Positions 18,901 through 25,628 of a stretch of 64,000 nucleotides of DNA are shown piece by piece. Both the position numbers and the translations under genes were made by a program. The first letter of the stretch is position 1, and the number at the start of each line of letters is the position of its first letter. The DNA lies in NCBI GenBank assembly GCA_020636195.1, contig JACJYH010000007.1:1-64000 (forward strand), given 5' to 3'. The DNA is from Lewinellaceae bacterium. Lineage in GTDB: Bacteria > Bacteroidota > Bacteroidia > Chitinophagales > Saprospiraceae. The notes beneath the pieces were generated by a model. It searched no databases, was not told where the DNA came from, and saw nothing but the letters and a program-made list of their open reading frames with translations.

Positions 18901-19476
18901 TTGTACCAATGATGATTGATGGACTTTGTCTATTCCAGACAGCGTACCGGAATGGCAAGCATCTGTGATGATGATGACATTGGCTCCGGTTTTTACTGTT
19001 AGTGTAGTGGCTAAGTCATTGAAATCTTCAATCCGAACCGCATTATTCAGGTAATTTTTATGTGGTGTATCATGCGCCAGTAAAAATCCTAATTCAAAAA
19101 TAGAATTTTCACGATCGCCATGTCCGGCAAAATAAATATACACGAGGTCATTTTTCTTTACAGTTTTTTCAAGCCAACTTTTACCGGCATATATGGATGC
19201 AATGGTCGCTTTGTCATTCATCAGTAATTTGATGTGGGTAGAATCTATTGCACCACCTGCCTTGCTTCTCAAAAAGTGATAAAATGCTAAAGCATCATCA
19301 TCAGAAAATTGTAAGTCATTGATTTCAGGGTCTTTGTAATCAGCAACCCCAATGATGAGTGCAAAAACATTTTGTGGAGTACCTTGTGCAATCGCTGAAA
19401 AAGAATTGAGAAAATTACATGAAAAATGAATCAATACGATCACAATCCATGTAATAGATTTCATGGAATTCATCAC
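15910..19476 (-). CDS. Exported caspase-family protease with EF-hand-like loop and long TPR superhelix (1188 aa)
   Basis: A signal peptide (about 1-31) precedes a caspase-fold domain (about 36-285) with H119 in YFAGHGD and C174 in ITDACHSGTL. A calcium-loop-like stretch follows at 240-251 (DANSDKKVSMAE), in the same place as in the 741-residue paralogue. The remaining approximately 800 residues are helical with many TPR units (for example KWAIPYANLSFAYNKLGQYE and PLLYHYIARAYYNIAQYEPA), interrupted by less regular segments, and the C-terminus is basic. Both catalytic residues are present. It is divergently oriented from the CHASE2 gene across a 504-base gap that contains an inverted-repeat element. 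The protein is large enough to form a protein-binding superhelix, and partner recruitment to the protease is a reasonable inference. Confidence 0.85.
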   Translation of the reverse strand: MMNSMKSITWIVIVLIHFSCNFLNSFSAIAQGTPQNVFALIIGVADYKDPEINDLQFSDDDALAFYHFLRSKAGGAIDSTHIKLLMNDKATIASIYAGKSWLEKTVKKNDLVYIYFAGHGDRENSIFELGFLLAHDTPHKNYLNNAVRIEDFNDLATTLTVKTGANVIIITDACHSGTLSGIDKVHQSSLVQAQLVKAKQSELRISSCKPDQLSQENEVWGGGRGVFSYYLINGLEGLADANSDKKVSMAELKMYVVQNVEQQITDFNLEDQTPVFDGIDSKPISIVDEATLTARSQANNNTNSTAQFTASSRSIDGRIAETKLQKFISFLRESDLQESFDFFALKAKGHDAFVSQILDVNYNDPWKNTIDELRTNPQKMDDFKVELAVWIHDSMQPLVNDYLEGDEARLEERRYYNSRLYTYDEVVPMIEVGMKLLDPSQPLFRLLEIKKFYCSGIVKRLKTPTAAHPQELFREALNDQMKALAIEPNAAYIQNEIGILKLYLNQKEDAIQYFNKAIQLSEKWAIPYANLSFAYNKLGQYEKSLEYGKKAETLQPNLQLAKYNLGSTYLDVGNLLLAEEALQKSIYLNNRHFYPFDRLGDLYSKMNNFIKADSFYYEGALRKLNTNFDPSSTESLTFFALAAPEMELFECPLDTNSVDSRDYIAYFYWGLVHFYMNGDDMNAIRIWKKGIQADLKNPLLYHYIARAYYNIAQYEPAEFMFKKAMDFYKYQGELETYINDDPLKNKYTTLGDRSCMEGVFKAKWYKASDNRFLLAQLYENWHHYREAEDQYLHLMFQDSFTLNKEFSAIILREMYEKLDLWEDADQVLNDFKSYNSEFATRELIGMYKNAAIANPTEGKWWYKRGMLLEDIALSSTTKLALDTILFHPKLNREIFTDIPIITDSSNFVMDVMRDIDLKNIQNELQRKFDDETSIINVSATYRSINYEPEVITPRKEAIQSYINALPLHFDAAELGDINYRIGRLFVASGSQRQAFPYFDKACSSDTAIVNYRMKAVDSGAKIYENARVYHHLQVLERDTMINHPHNRLLARFDLMAGDYTHSMKVLNDVADYFPYPLSEKEIYPPLILTWTGKYQDAITKYQQMLENHQNDPEILYSIAFCYGKIKDFDKSKEFLLKALKKGFNHVFVLHQEPLWKEVFGERDWKKNVKVKVAPRKYAQSDLLSHYYD

Positions 19477-19663
19477 TTTGATATTTTTGGAGTTATGAAT
19501 GAAGACTAAAACCAGCTAACTGATGCCAATCTAAAGCCGAAATATAAGCATTGATGACCAATCTATAAGCATACAGCGGCATAAATTTAAAAAGGTATAA
19601 CATTTCCGGAGCCAAATTTTTTAAATACCAATCCACATTTCATAAAGATTATCTCCAATTTTT

Positions 19664-19824
19664 AGAGTATGTTTAAAATTTATCCTTTAGCAACAAAGTG
19701 TTTTATTTTGGCACAAATTCGTTTATTTTTTCGTCAAATTGCCCACATTCGACTGCAAAACTTGCCTTTTTTCGCTCAAAATAATTCCATTTTATTATCC
19801 AAAAACAAAATTTAAACATACTCT
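19664..19824. repeat. 161-base MITE-like element with terminal inverted repeats
   Basis: AGAGTATGTTTAAA at 19664-19677 is the exact inverse complement of TTTAAACATACTCT at 19811-19824, and similarity continues inward (a shared TTATTTTG block). The interior has no gene. The element occupies much of the 504-base divergent gap (19477-19980), which otherwise holds only AT-rich sequence. A short transposon derivative is the likely identity. The flanks do not show a clear target-site duplication. Confidence 0.5.
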
Positions 19825-19980
19825 TAATAAAAAATCATCTAGAATGAAGCAAAATATATTAAATTTGTGATAACAAGCATTGATTTGACAACGTCAAGTT
19901 GATTATTGGTTTGAATTTTGAGATATTTTTATTTCAGTTTATTCAGCCAACAAGCAATAACAGACCTCAAAAAATAAATT

Positions 19981-21216
19981 TTGGCACATCACGGACCAAA
20001 AAACAAATTAGAATTTCATGCACTCTTTTATTCGGTGCTTTCGACTGCTTTTTTATTTTTTTTACACCATCTCCCTTTAAATCAACTTTTTATTGATCCT
20101 TTCAGCGAAGCGATCAAAAACCATGATATCATGGATGTCGCTTTGTCAAAATTTAGGGATCACAAAGACCCAAAGCTGTTTGATGACGAAGTATTCATAA
20201 TAAACTCAGGTATCACCGATAGAAAAGCCATTGCAAAAACTCTAGAAATTCTACATAGTAAAGGCGCTTCAGTGATTGGTTTAGATCTTTTGTTTGATGA
20301 AAAGCAAGATGCGGAGATGGATTCGATTTTGAAAGCACAACTTTCAGATAAGCGTACGATTTTGGGATATACCTTTGAAGAAAATATCAACCATTATTCG
20401 GTTTTATCGCTGAACTCAGACCCATATTTTACAAAGAATGTTTCAAAAGCATACGTCAATCTGGGAACCAATGATGGATTTTCAGTGCGTACTTTTGAAC
20501 CTGTGCATTCCATTGATAAAGAAAAGGATACGGCTTTCGCAGTAAAATTAGTGGCATATAAACATCCTGAAATTGCAGAAGCTTTATTAAAAAGAAACCT
20601 CAAAAAAGAATGGATAAATTTCCGCAGAAAGCAGGTTGGTTCGGCAAACGGTCATTATCCGGTCAACTCTGATGAGGTCAATCACTATCCTTCTGTTTTT
20701 ATGGAAGATTTCATCAACAATGCATCTAGTTACGATGATGATTACTTCGTCAATAAAATTGTTTTGATTGGATTCATGGGTGAAAACGAAAAGGCTTACT
20801 CTATGAAAGATCGTTATTTTACGCCATTGAATGAAAAATATAGCGGTCGCTCTCATCCGGATATGCATGGCGTATTGGTACACGCCAATATCATCTCCAT
20901 GATTCAACATGCAGATTACATCAATGAGGTGTCAGAGGTTAGGTTATATATCATCGCTTTCTTATTGTTTTTTATCAATTTTCTTTTTTTCGACAGGATA
21001 GTCAAGAAGAATTTATTTTTCACTGTCGCCACCATCCGAGTCATTCAAATCATACAATTTATTTTATTATTTTCACTGTGCATTTATTTGATGTCAGTAC
21101 ACAGTATAAAAGTCGGATTTGTTCTGATTATTACAGCTGTGATTTTATCTTTTGAACTGTACGAGTTTTATCACAAGCGCATTCAAAAGAAAATTGACAT
21201 TGTATTCTTTAAATAA
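19981..21216 (+). CDS. CHASE2-domain membrane protein without output domain
   Basis: The 411-residue protein begins at TTG (19981): an in-frame stop lies immediately upstream, and no ATG occurs before the first membrane helix (about 14-32), so the TTG is the best start. The extracytoplasmic domain (about 33-310) shows CHASE2 features: a strand with VFIINSGITDR, a helix-turn GASVIGLDLLFDE, and a late HPDMHGVLVHANIISMI helix before the membrane. Three transmembrane helices follow (about 320-405), and the protein ends with a short basic tail. CHASE2 sensors are usually fused to adenylate cyclases, kinases or phosphodiesterases. Here nothing follows, so any signal must pass to another protein. 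It is 14 bases upstream of a FecR-like gene, matching the known tendency of CHASE2 and FecR domains to occur together. Confidence 0.75.
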   Translation: MAHHGPKNKLEFHALFYSVLSTAFLFFLHHLPLNQLFIDPFSEAIKNHDIMDVALSKFRDHKDPKLFDDEVFIINSGITDRKAIAKTLEILHSKGASVIGLDLLFDEKQDAEMDSILKAQLSDKRTILGYTFEENINHYSVLSLNSDPYFTKNVSKAYVNLGTNDGFSVRTFEPVHSIDKEKDTAFAVKLVAYKHPEIAEALLKRNLKKEWINFRRKQVGSANGHYPVNSDEVNHYPSVFMEDFINNASSYDDDYFVNKIVLIGFMGENEKAYSMKDRYFTPLNEKYSGRSHPDMHGVLVHANIISMIQHADYINEVSEVRLYIIAFLLFFINFLFFDRIVKKNLFFTVATIRVIQIIQFILLFSLCIYLMSVHSIKVGFVLIITAVILSFELYEFYHKRIQKKIDIVFFK

Positions 21217-21230
21217 CAACATATTCCATC

Positions 21231-22169
21231 ATGATACCCATTACAAAGTATTCCATCCATATCTTTTTTTCTATTGCAATAATATTCATAGGATTTGGTA
21301 AAAACTATGGTCAAAATATTTCTGTCATCGGTATAGAAGGCGAAGTGTTCGTCAAAAAAGATATCAATGGCAAGGGCCAATACCACAAGCTCGTCTATGG
21401 CCCATTGAAAGATGTACATGCTATAATAGTAAAGGAAAAAAGCAAAGTGACGCTGGCAAATAATGATAAGTCAATATGTAAACTAGAATCAACGGGTGAG
21501 TTCAAGGTTTCAGAATTGGTTTTTCAAGACGCATCGAATTTCAATATGTTCAATAAATTTTGTAAGTATTTTACTTCATTTTTTACAAACCATGAAAGTT
21601 CAGAATCCAAGGCAAACTACAAAAATTCCATTTATGCTATCTCCAGAGGCACTATGGCGGAGCCTTTCTTAGATTTTCCTTTGGATGGACTCTTGCCTTA
21701 TGGTCGTTTAGGTGCCATGCCGTTTCAGTGGACACATGATTGTGATGGATGCCAATACCTCATAGAAGTTAGAGACCTCGACACCAAAGAACCGGTATAT
21801 ACGAATACAACATCCGAAAAGCATATCACTATGGAGAATAGTGAAATTCTCCTGAAACCAGGTAAAAAATATTATTGGGCAATTGAAGTAGTAGGACAAG
21901 ATGTAAAATCTGAAAGCAGTATCTTTACGATGAGTACAACAGCGGATTTCGAAAGCATAATTTCAGTATTGAAAAATGACATTCAAAACCTTGGCAAAGA
22001 TTCTGATGAATTGTCCCAAAACATCTACATCATATCCAGCTTAGAAGAAACTGACCTACCAAACTATGCAATATTGTACGGATTCTATCTCAAGGAAAAA
22101 TCCAAAGACAATCCATTTGTAAGTGATATTGTGGATAGGCTTTTGTACGATCATTTGATGGAGAAGTGA
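21231..22169 (+). CDS. Exported FecR-like protein, partner of the CHASE2 gene
   Basis: This 312-residue protein has an N-terminal signal or anchor (about 1-28). A FecR-like beta domain (about 30-105) has the opening VIGIEGEVFVKKD and a KSKVTLANNDKS strand pair. A spacer containing a SRG motif follows (residue 143 region), then a sandwich domain (about 155-235) with QYLIEVRDLDTKEPVY and KKYYWAIEV, and a helical tail. The domain order matches the GWGxKD-repeat protein at 12315-13550. It overlaps neither neighbour and is separated from the CHASE2 gene by only 14 bases, so they are almost certainly cotranscribed. No catalytic residues are evident. A ligand-binding or scaffolding role beside the CHASE2 sensor is inferred. 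Confidence 0.6.
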   Translation: MIPITKYSIHIFFSIAIIFIGFGKNYGQNISVIGIEGEVFVKKDINGKGQYHKLVYGPLKDVHAIIVKEKSKVTLANNDKSICKLESTGEFKVSELVFQDASNFNMFNKFCKYFTSFFTNHESSESKANYKNSIYAISRGTMAEPFLDFPLDGLLPYGRLGAMPFQWTHDCDGCQYLIEVRDLDTKEPVYTNTTSEKHITMENSEILLKPGKKYYWAIEVVGQDVKSESSIFTMSTTADFESIISVLKNDIQNLGKDSDELSQNIYIISSLEETDLPNYAILYGFYLKEKSKDNPFVSDIVDRLLYDHLMEK

Positions 22170-22325
22170 TGGTGTAATGGCAAGGGAAGTGATTTAGAAA
22201 ATTACCCAGATTATTTTTTTCCTATTTTTGTGCATTTTGTTATATACACGTGTATAAACTTAGTAGGTCTGTAAAAGAAATATTTTATATCTTTGTCTAA
22301 TAAAAAATAATTTTATAAGCAAGGA

Positions 22326-22626
22326 ATAAGTAGATTTTTTGGAATAGTTGTGTATTTGTTTTTCAAAGATCATAATACGCCACACTTTAAAGTCAAATAT
22401 AATGAATATGAAGCTAATATATTGATAGAAAATGGAAATTCAAAAATTGAAAGATTCAACATATCTAAAAATGGCTCAAATTGGCTCATTGGGTGAAATA
22501 TTCTGGCCTGAAACCATTTTTGGAAAAGACGGAAAAACTTGGAATTATGATATTTCTCCAGAATTTATATTTCATTGCGGTGACGATGTTGATAAAGAAA
22601 GTATTGAAGTTGTTAGAAATAAATAA
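22326..22626 (+). pseudogene. Remnant of a DUF4160/DUF2442 gene pair joined by deletion
   Basis: From 22326 one frame reads ISRFFGIVVYLFFKDHNTPHF and continues to about 22455. That is the N-terminal signature of DUF4160 (ISRFFGI...DDHNPPHFH), but no start codon precedes it. A second frame from the ATG at 22432 encodes 64 residues whose middle (GEIFWPETIF then YDISPEFIFH) matches the C-terminal half of DUF2442, the protein normally encoded just after DUF4160. The first half of DUF2442 and the end of DUF4160 are missing. A deletion has therefore fused the pair, which is a small toxin-antitoxin-like module of unproved function. The rest of the 22170-22931 gap holds the C39 segment described next. 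Confidence 0.6.
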
Positions 22627-22691
22627 GCCGGAAATACATGAAATTGGCAGTAACTTATCATGTCTCTTTTTTTTGAACGGTTAAAAGTTAG

Positions 22692-22880
22692 ATTTGAAGC
22701 AATTTCCGCTGCTTTGTATTGCTCATTGGGAACAAACACATTTTGTGGGCTCTTACAGTAGAAAATGATATTTACACCAAACCGAGAAAATGTAATTATT
22801 ATCCATATGAAGGAAGTTTTAGTTAAAATTAGGTTTAAAAATTTTAAGAGTGATTTTGGTCGAATATATGGGGGAGTACA
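22692..22880 (+). repeat. Degenerate copy of the C39-peptidase 3' segment (left member of a direct repeat)
   Basis: About 190 bases match 25066-25253, beginning near the block AATTTCCGCTGC, running through GCTCATTGGGAACAAA and GAAAATG, and ending near GAATATATGGGG. Differences and indels are scattered, and the reading frame is broken. The left copy lacks the N-terminal part of the domain that the right copy retains. The two copies flank 2.2 kb carrying three genes or fragments. Confidence 0.75.
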
Positions 22881-22931
22881 CTCATTAATTGACCATTAAG
22901 TAGTTACTTTTTTCTTTAATAAATAGTTTAA

Positions 22932-23726
22932 ATGAAATTTATTCAAATTCAAGAATTTATTGTATTTATTGTAATATTAATGTTTTCATGTAAAAGCATT
23001 CCTGAAAAACCTGAAGGAATGAAAGTAGAATATTATCAAAAGTACACTAGAGAATTAAAAGCGGGAAAAATTGAAAAGAATTACTATAAGACGGGTCTTG
23101 CAATGGCAAATCTAGGGGAATCGCCCAACAAAGTTTTCAAAATATTAAAAAAAGCAATCGTAGAAGATTCTTATGCATGTGAACAACTTACAAATTTCAA
23201 TAGGTTATATAGAGAACATGGTTTTAAAATGATTTTAATCAAAATCGATTCTAACGAATTTAAAAAATTATGCGAAACTTGCTTGGTAATGTATGGTGAA
23301 TCCCTTTTTTTAGAAAGATATAAAAATGATTCTATAAATAACATGACCAGAAGAATTACTATTGATAGTTCTCAATTAAACAATTCTCTAATGGATCAAC
23401 TTAAAATAATTTTAGAAGATGATCAAAAATTTAGGGATTTAAGAAAGCCAAGAAGTATGGATCAAGCCACTTTAGATAGTATTAACTTGTTAAAAGTTGA
23501 AGCCATTTTAAATAAGTTCGGGTATCCTAATGTACATCAAGTTTCATATGAATACAATGACGTAATATGGTTAGTATTACAACATCAAAAAAATAGTGAA
23601 GTCAGAGATAAATATTATCCAATTCTAGAAGAAGCCAATAAAAATGGTAACTTATCTGATGGTTTGCTTTACGCATATAAAATGCGTTCTGTCCACCATG
23701 GAACTAAATATAAATTTAAGTTGTGA
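22932..23726 (+). CDS. Lipoprotein with DUF6624-like C-terminal domain
   Basis: The 264-residue protein has a lipobox ending in LMFSC (Cys20), so it should be lipid-anchored. The N-terminal half is a helical repeat-like region with LAMANLGESPNKVFKILKKA. The C-terminal approximately 115 residues contain the pattern LKIILEDDQKFRDL, then LNKFGYPNVHQVSYEYND and WLVLQHQ followed by a final helical LSDGLLYAYKMRSV, which resembles DUF6624, a domain common in Bacteroidota proteins of unknown function. Its stop overlaps the GTG start of the following maturase fragment. Codon use is visibly more AT-rich than in the core genes, which fits the decayed accessory island around it. Confidence 0.55.
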   Translation: MKFIQIQEFIVFIVILMFSCKSIPEKPEGMKVEYYQKYTRELKAGKIEKNYYKTGLAMANLGESPNKVFKILKKAIVEDSYACEQLTNFNRLYREHGFKMILIKIDSNEFKKLCETCLVMYGESLFLERYKNDSINNMTRRITIDSSQLNNSLMDQLKIILEDDQKFRDLRKPRSMDQATLDSINLLKVEAILNKFGYPNVHQVSYEYNDVIWLVLQHQKNSEVRDKYYPILEEANKNGNLSDGLLYAYKMRSVHHGTKYKFKL

Positions 23727-23968
23727 AAAAAATTACAATATTTTCTATAGAAGGTGATACAACAACAACTAGTATCATTGATCGGATAAAATATTATAAA
23801 TATGAAGTCAATAGAATTAATTTAGATTCTCAAGTAACTAGATTAGATATAAATATAGGTAATCATTATAGCGAAATTCAATTACAATGGGAAAACAATG
23901 AACAAAGGTCGATTTTCGAAATTATGATGGCGTCCAAATTAATAATAAAAAGCTATCTACATATTTAA
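23723..23968 (+). pseudogene. N-terminal fragment of a grasp-with-spasm ATP-grasp peptide maturase
   Basis: The 81 codons start at a GTG overlapping the upstream stop. The product begins MKKITIFSIEGDTTTTSIID and continues with a KYYKYEVNRIN strand. From memory this matches the opening of GwsG-type ATP-grasp maturases of the grasp-with-spasm RiPP system (a D.ST..V..W....K..F.RIN pattern). Full proteins are about 300-330 residues, so only the first quarter survives, and no ATP-grasp catalytic core or SPASM partner is present. A C39 peptidase and an HlyD-type adaptor, the export partners usual in that system, are also present in broken form nearby. Confidence 0.45.
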
Positions 23969-23983
23969 AAATAATTTATAAAA

Positions 23984-24778
23984 ATGAAGAATAAATATTA
24001 TTATACTTTGATTTTGATTTTAAATTTCAGTATGATTTCAGCTCAATATAAAAATGCTTGCTTCCATACATTTGAGATCAATAGTTCTTATTTAAATGAA
24101 GCGAGGAAAATCCATTTTTATTTTCAAAAAGATACTTCCAAATTGAAAAATGGAATTTTCTTCTTTTGTACGGATGGTCAGATGGTTCTAAAGGAAAATT
24201 ATATTAAAATTATTGATTCACTGGTGAACGCTAACATTATTTATCCTATTAATTTAATTTTGGTTGAATCAAATGAGAATTTTATTGAAAATAATATTCA
24301 ATTGCGTAACTTAGATTACATCAAGCCTCAAAATGATACTCTAATCTCTTCAATTAAAAATTTAAGATTTAACAACCATATGAATTTTTTTCTATTAGAA
24401 ATACCTGATTTTATTCAATCAAAATTTGATATAAATGTACTAAAGACCAATAATTATTTTTTTGGCGTATCAAATGGAGCCGGGTTCGGTGTTTCACTTT
24501 CATCAAGAAATAATTCGTTTATTGAAAATTACATTTTGTTTTCTGAAGCTGGTGGGGATATTGACAATTTTGATCATAATGAAAGAGAATTAAAATATTA
24601 TATTGCTTGGGGAGATAAAGAACCAGCACCTTTTAGACTTTCCTCTTTGACAAAGGCTCAATTCTTTATCGAAAATGGTTATGATGTTACACTTAAGGAG
24701 TTTTCTGGAGGTCATAACAGGATTATTTGGAGAAATGAGTTCATAGATTTTCTAATTAAAAATTTTTCTATTAATTAA
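23984..24778 (+). CDS. Exported alpha/beta-hydrolase of esterase family
   Basis: This 264-residue protein has a signal peptide (about 1-20) and reads as a putative esterase of the enterochelin-esterase/Esterase-D type. The nucleophile elbow is GVSNG (S163) after a hydrophobic strand, and a histidine lies in the late motif EFSGGHNRIIWRNEF. An acidic residue in the YYIAWGDKEP turn between them fits the third member of the triad. The N-terminal strands IFFFCTDGQ replace the usual YLLDG stretch of this family. Substrate is unknown. It lies between the maturase fragment and the C39 remnant and is the only gene of the island, apart from the DUF6624 lipoprotein and the antitoxin, that looks intact. 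Confidence 0.6.
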   Translation: MKNKYYYTLILILNFSMISAQYKNACFHTFEINSSYLNEARKIHFYFQKDTSKLKNGIFFFCTDGQMVLKENYIKIIDSLVNANIIYPINLILVESNENFIENNIQLRNLDYIKPQNDTLISSIKNLRFNNHMNFFLLEIPDFIQSKFDINVLKTNNYFFGVSNGAGFGVSLSSRNNSFIENYILFSEAGGDIDNFDHNERELKYYIAWGDKEPAPFRLSSLTKAQFFIENGYDVTLKEFSGGHNRIIWRNEFIDFLIKNFSIN

Positions 24779-24835
24779 AAGCAATGTAATTTAAAAGATA
24801 CTAAATTTATTTGATTTACTTGATCTATAATTGAC

Positions 24836-25168
24836 ATGCCTTTCCTATTCACCTACCAACTAGATGCCATGGACTGTATTCCAGCCTGTCTCAAGATGAT
24901 CACCGATCATCATGGGCGAGCGGTATCGTTGCAAAAGCTGAGAGAGAAGTGTCATATCTCTCGAGAAGGGATATCACTGGCAGGAATATCTGAATCGACG
25001 GAAAGTCTTGGGCTTCGCACTATGGCGGCAAAGGTTACGCATGAAAGTCAAAGAGATCTGCCGGGATTGAAGAAATTTCCGCTGCCGCGTATTGCTCATT
25101 GGGAACAAAGACATATTGTGGGCTTTTACAGTAGAAAATGGTATTTACTCCAAACCGAGAAAATGTAA
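24836..25168 (+). pseudogene. Truncated C39 peptidase domain of a bacteriocin/RiPP ABC exporter
   Basis: The 110-codon frame is a C39 bacteriocin-processing domain. The catalytic cysteine is C14 in QLDAMDCIPACLKMI and the histidine H93 lies in HWEQRHIVGFY, with the SLQKLREKC and SLAGISESTESLGL landmarks between. In a complete peptidase-containing ATP-binding transporter about 600 further residues (membrane and nucleotide-binding domains) should follow; here the frame stops after LLQTEKM. The downstream adaptor gene at 25889 would have been its partner. The truncation leaves a free peptidase domain that could still be folded, but it has lost its transporter. Confidence 0.8.
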
Positions 25169-25253
25169 TTATAATCCATATGAGGGAAGTTTTTGTTAAA
25201 AGTAGGTTTAAAAATTTAAGAGTGATTTTGGTCGAATATATGGGGTGAGTACA
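25066..25253 (+). repeat. Right member of the C39-segment direct repeat
   Basis: About 188 bases match 22692-22880 and include the last third of the C39 frame plus about 85 bases of non-coding tail, so the duplication does not respect the gene boundary. The remaining non-coding stretch to 25382 shows nothing else. Confidence 0.75.
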
Positions 25254-25382
25254 GAAGTATAGTATTGGGAGTTGGTGCGAATCAATTGGATCTGGAGTGA
25301 TAAAGGCATTGCAATGTCTAATGGCAATAAACTCACCCTGATTCAAATAAATTTGAAATGCCAATAAGAGAAACCTACAAGG

Positions 25383-25410
25383 TTTGGGAAGAAAATATTG
25401 TATATCTTTG
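25383..25410 (+). promoter_or_regulatory. Promoter of the antitoxin-toxin pair
   Basis: TATCTTTG at 25403-25410 is a perfect TAnnTTTG element. A TTTG at 25383-25386 lies 16 bases upstream, slightly closer than the usual spacing. Initiation near 25417 would leave about 14 bases before the ATG at 25431. Confidence 0.5.
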
Positions 25411-25430
25411 TATTTTAAAAATAGTAATAG

Positions 25431-25628
25431 ATGAATGATATCATAGTAAAGCCAAAAAATAAAAAACAAAGTGAGGAGTTACAAACGATTCTTCAGCAAA
25501 TGAATGTTAGATTTTATGTGTCAGATTCAGAAAAGGAAGATCTAGGATTACTGGCTGCCATCCATGAGATTGAAACGGAAAATACAAAACCTGTATCAGA
25601 ATTATATGATGCTATGGGCTGGAAATGA
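25431..25628 (+). CDS. Small antitoxin-like protein of a type II toxin-antitoxin pair
   Basis: The 65-residue acidic protein opens with a short basic segment, then a helix ELQTILQQMNVRFYVSDSEK, and ends with PVSELYDAMGWK. This layout is typical of the small DNA-binding-free antitoxins that precede RelE/ParE toxins in Bacteroidota. Its stop codon overlaps the ATG of the next frame (ATGA), and that frame encodes a RelE-like toxin remnant. It appears intact while its toxin is broken, so it may now be orphaned. I cannot name the antitoxin family with confidence. Confidence 0.6.
   Translation: MNDIIVKPKNKKQSEELQTILQQMNVRFYVSDSEKEDLGLLAAIHEIETENTKPVSELYDAMGWK

Noticed and set aside
7038..22169. 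Whether the caspase block is a cytoplasmic anti-phage defence system
   Set aside because: Most members have signal peptides or lie in the membrane, and no nuclease, gasdermin, CHAT or helicase partner is seen. An envelope role fits better; only the presence of caspase folds suggested defence.
25035..25469. Minus-strand 144-codon frame spanning the C39 repeat
   Set aside because: It covers the antitoxin promoter and part of the C39 frame in the opposite direction and has no recognised domain; the plus-strand interpretation explains the region.
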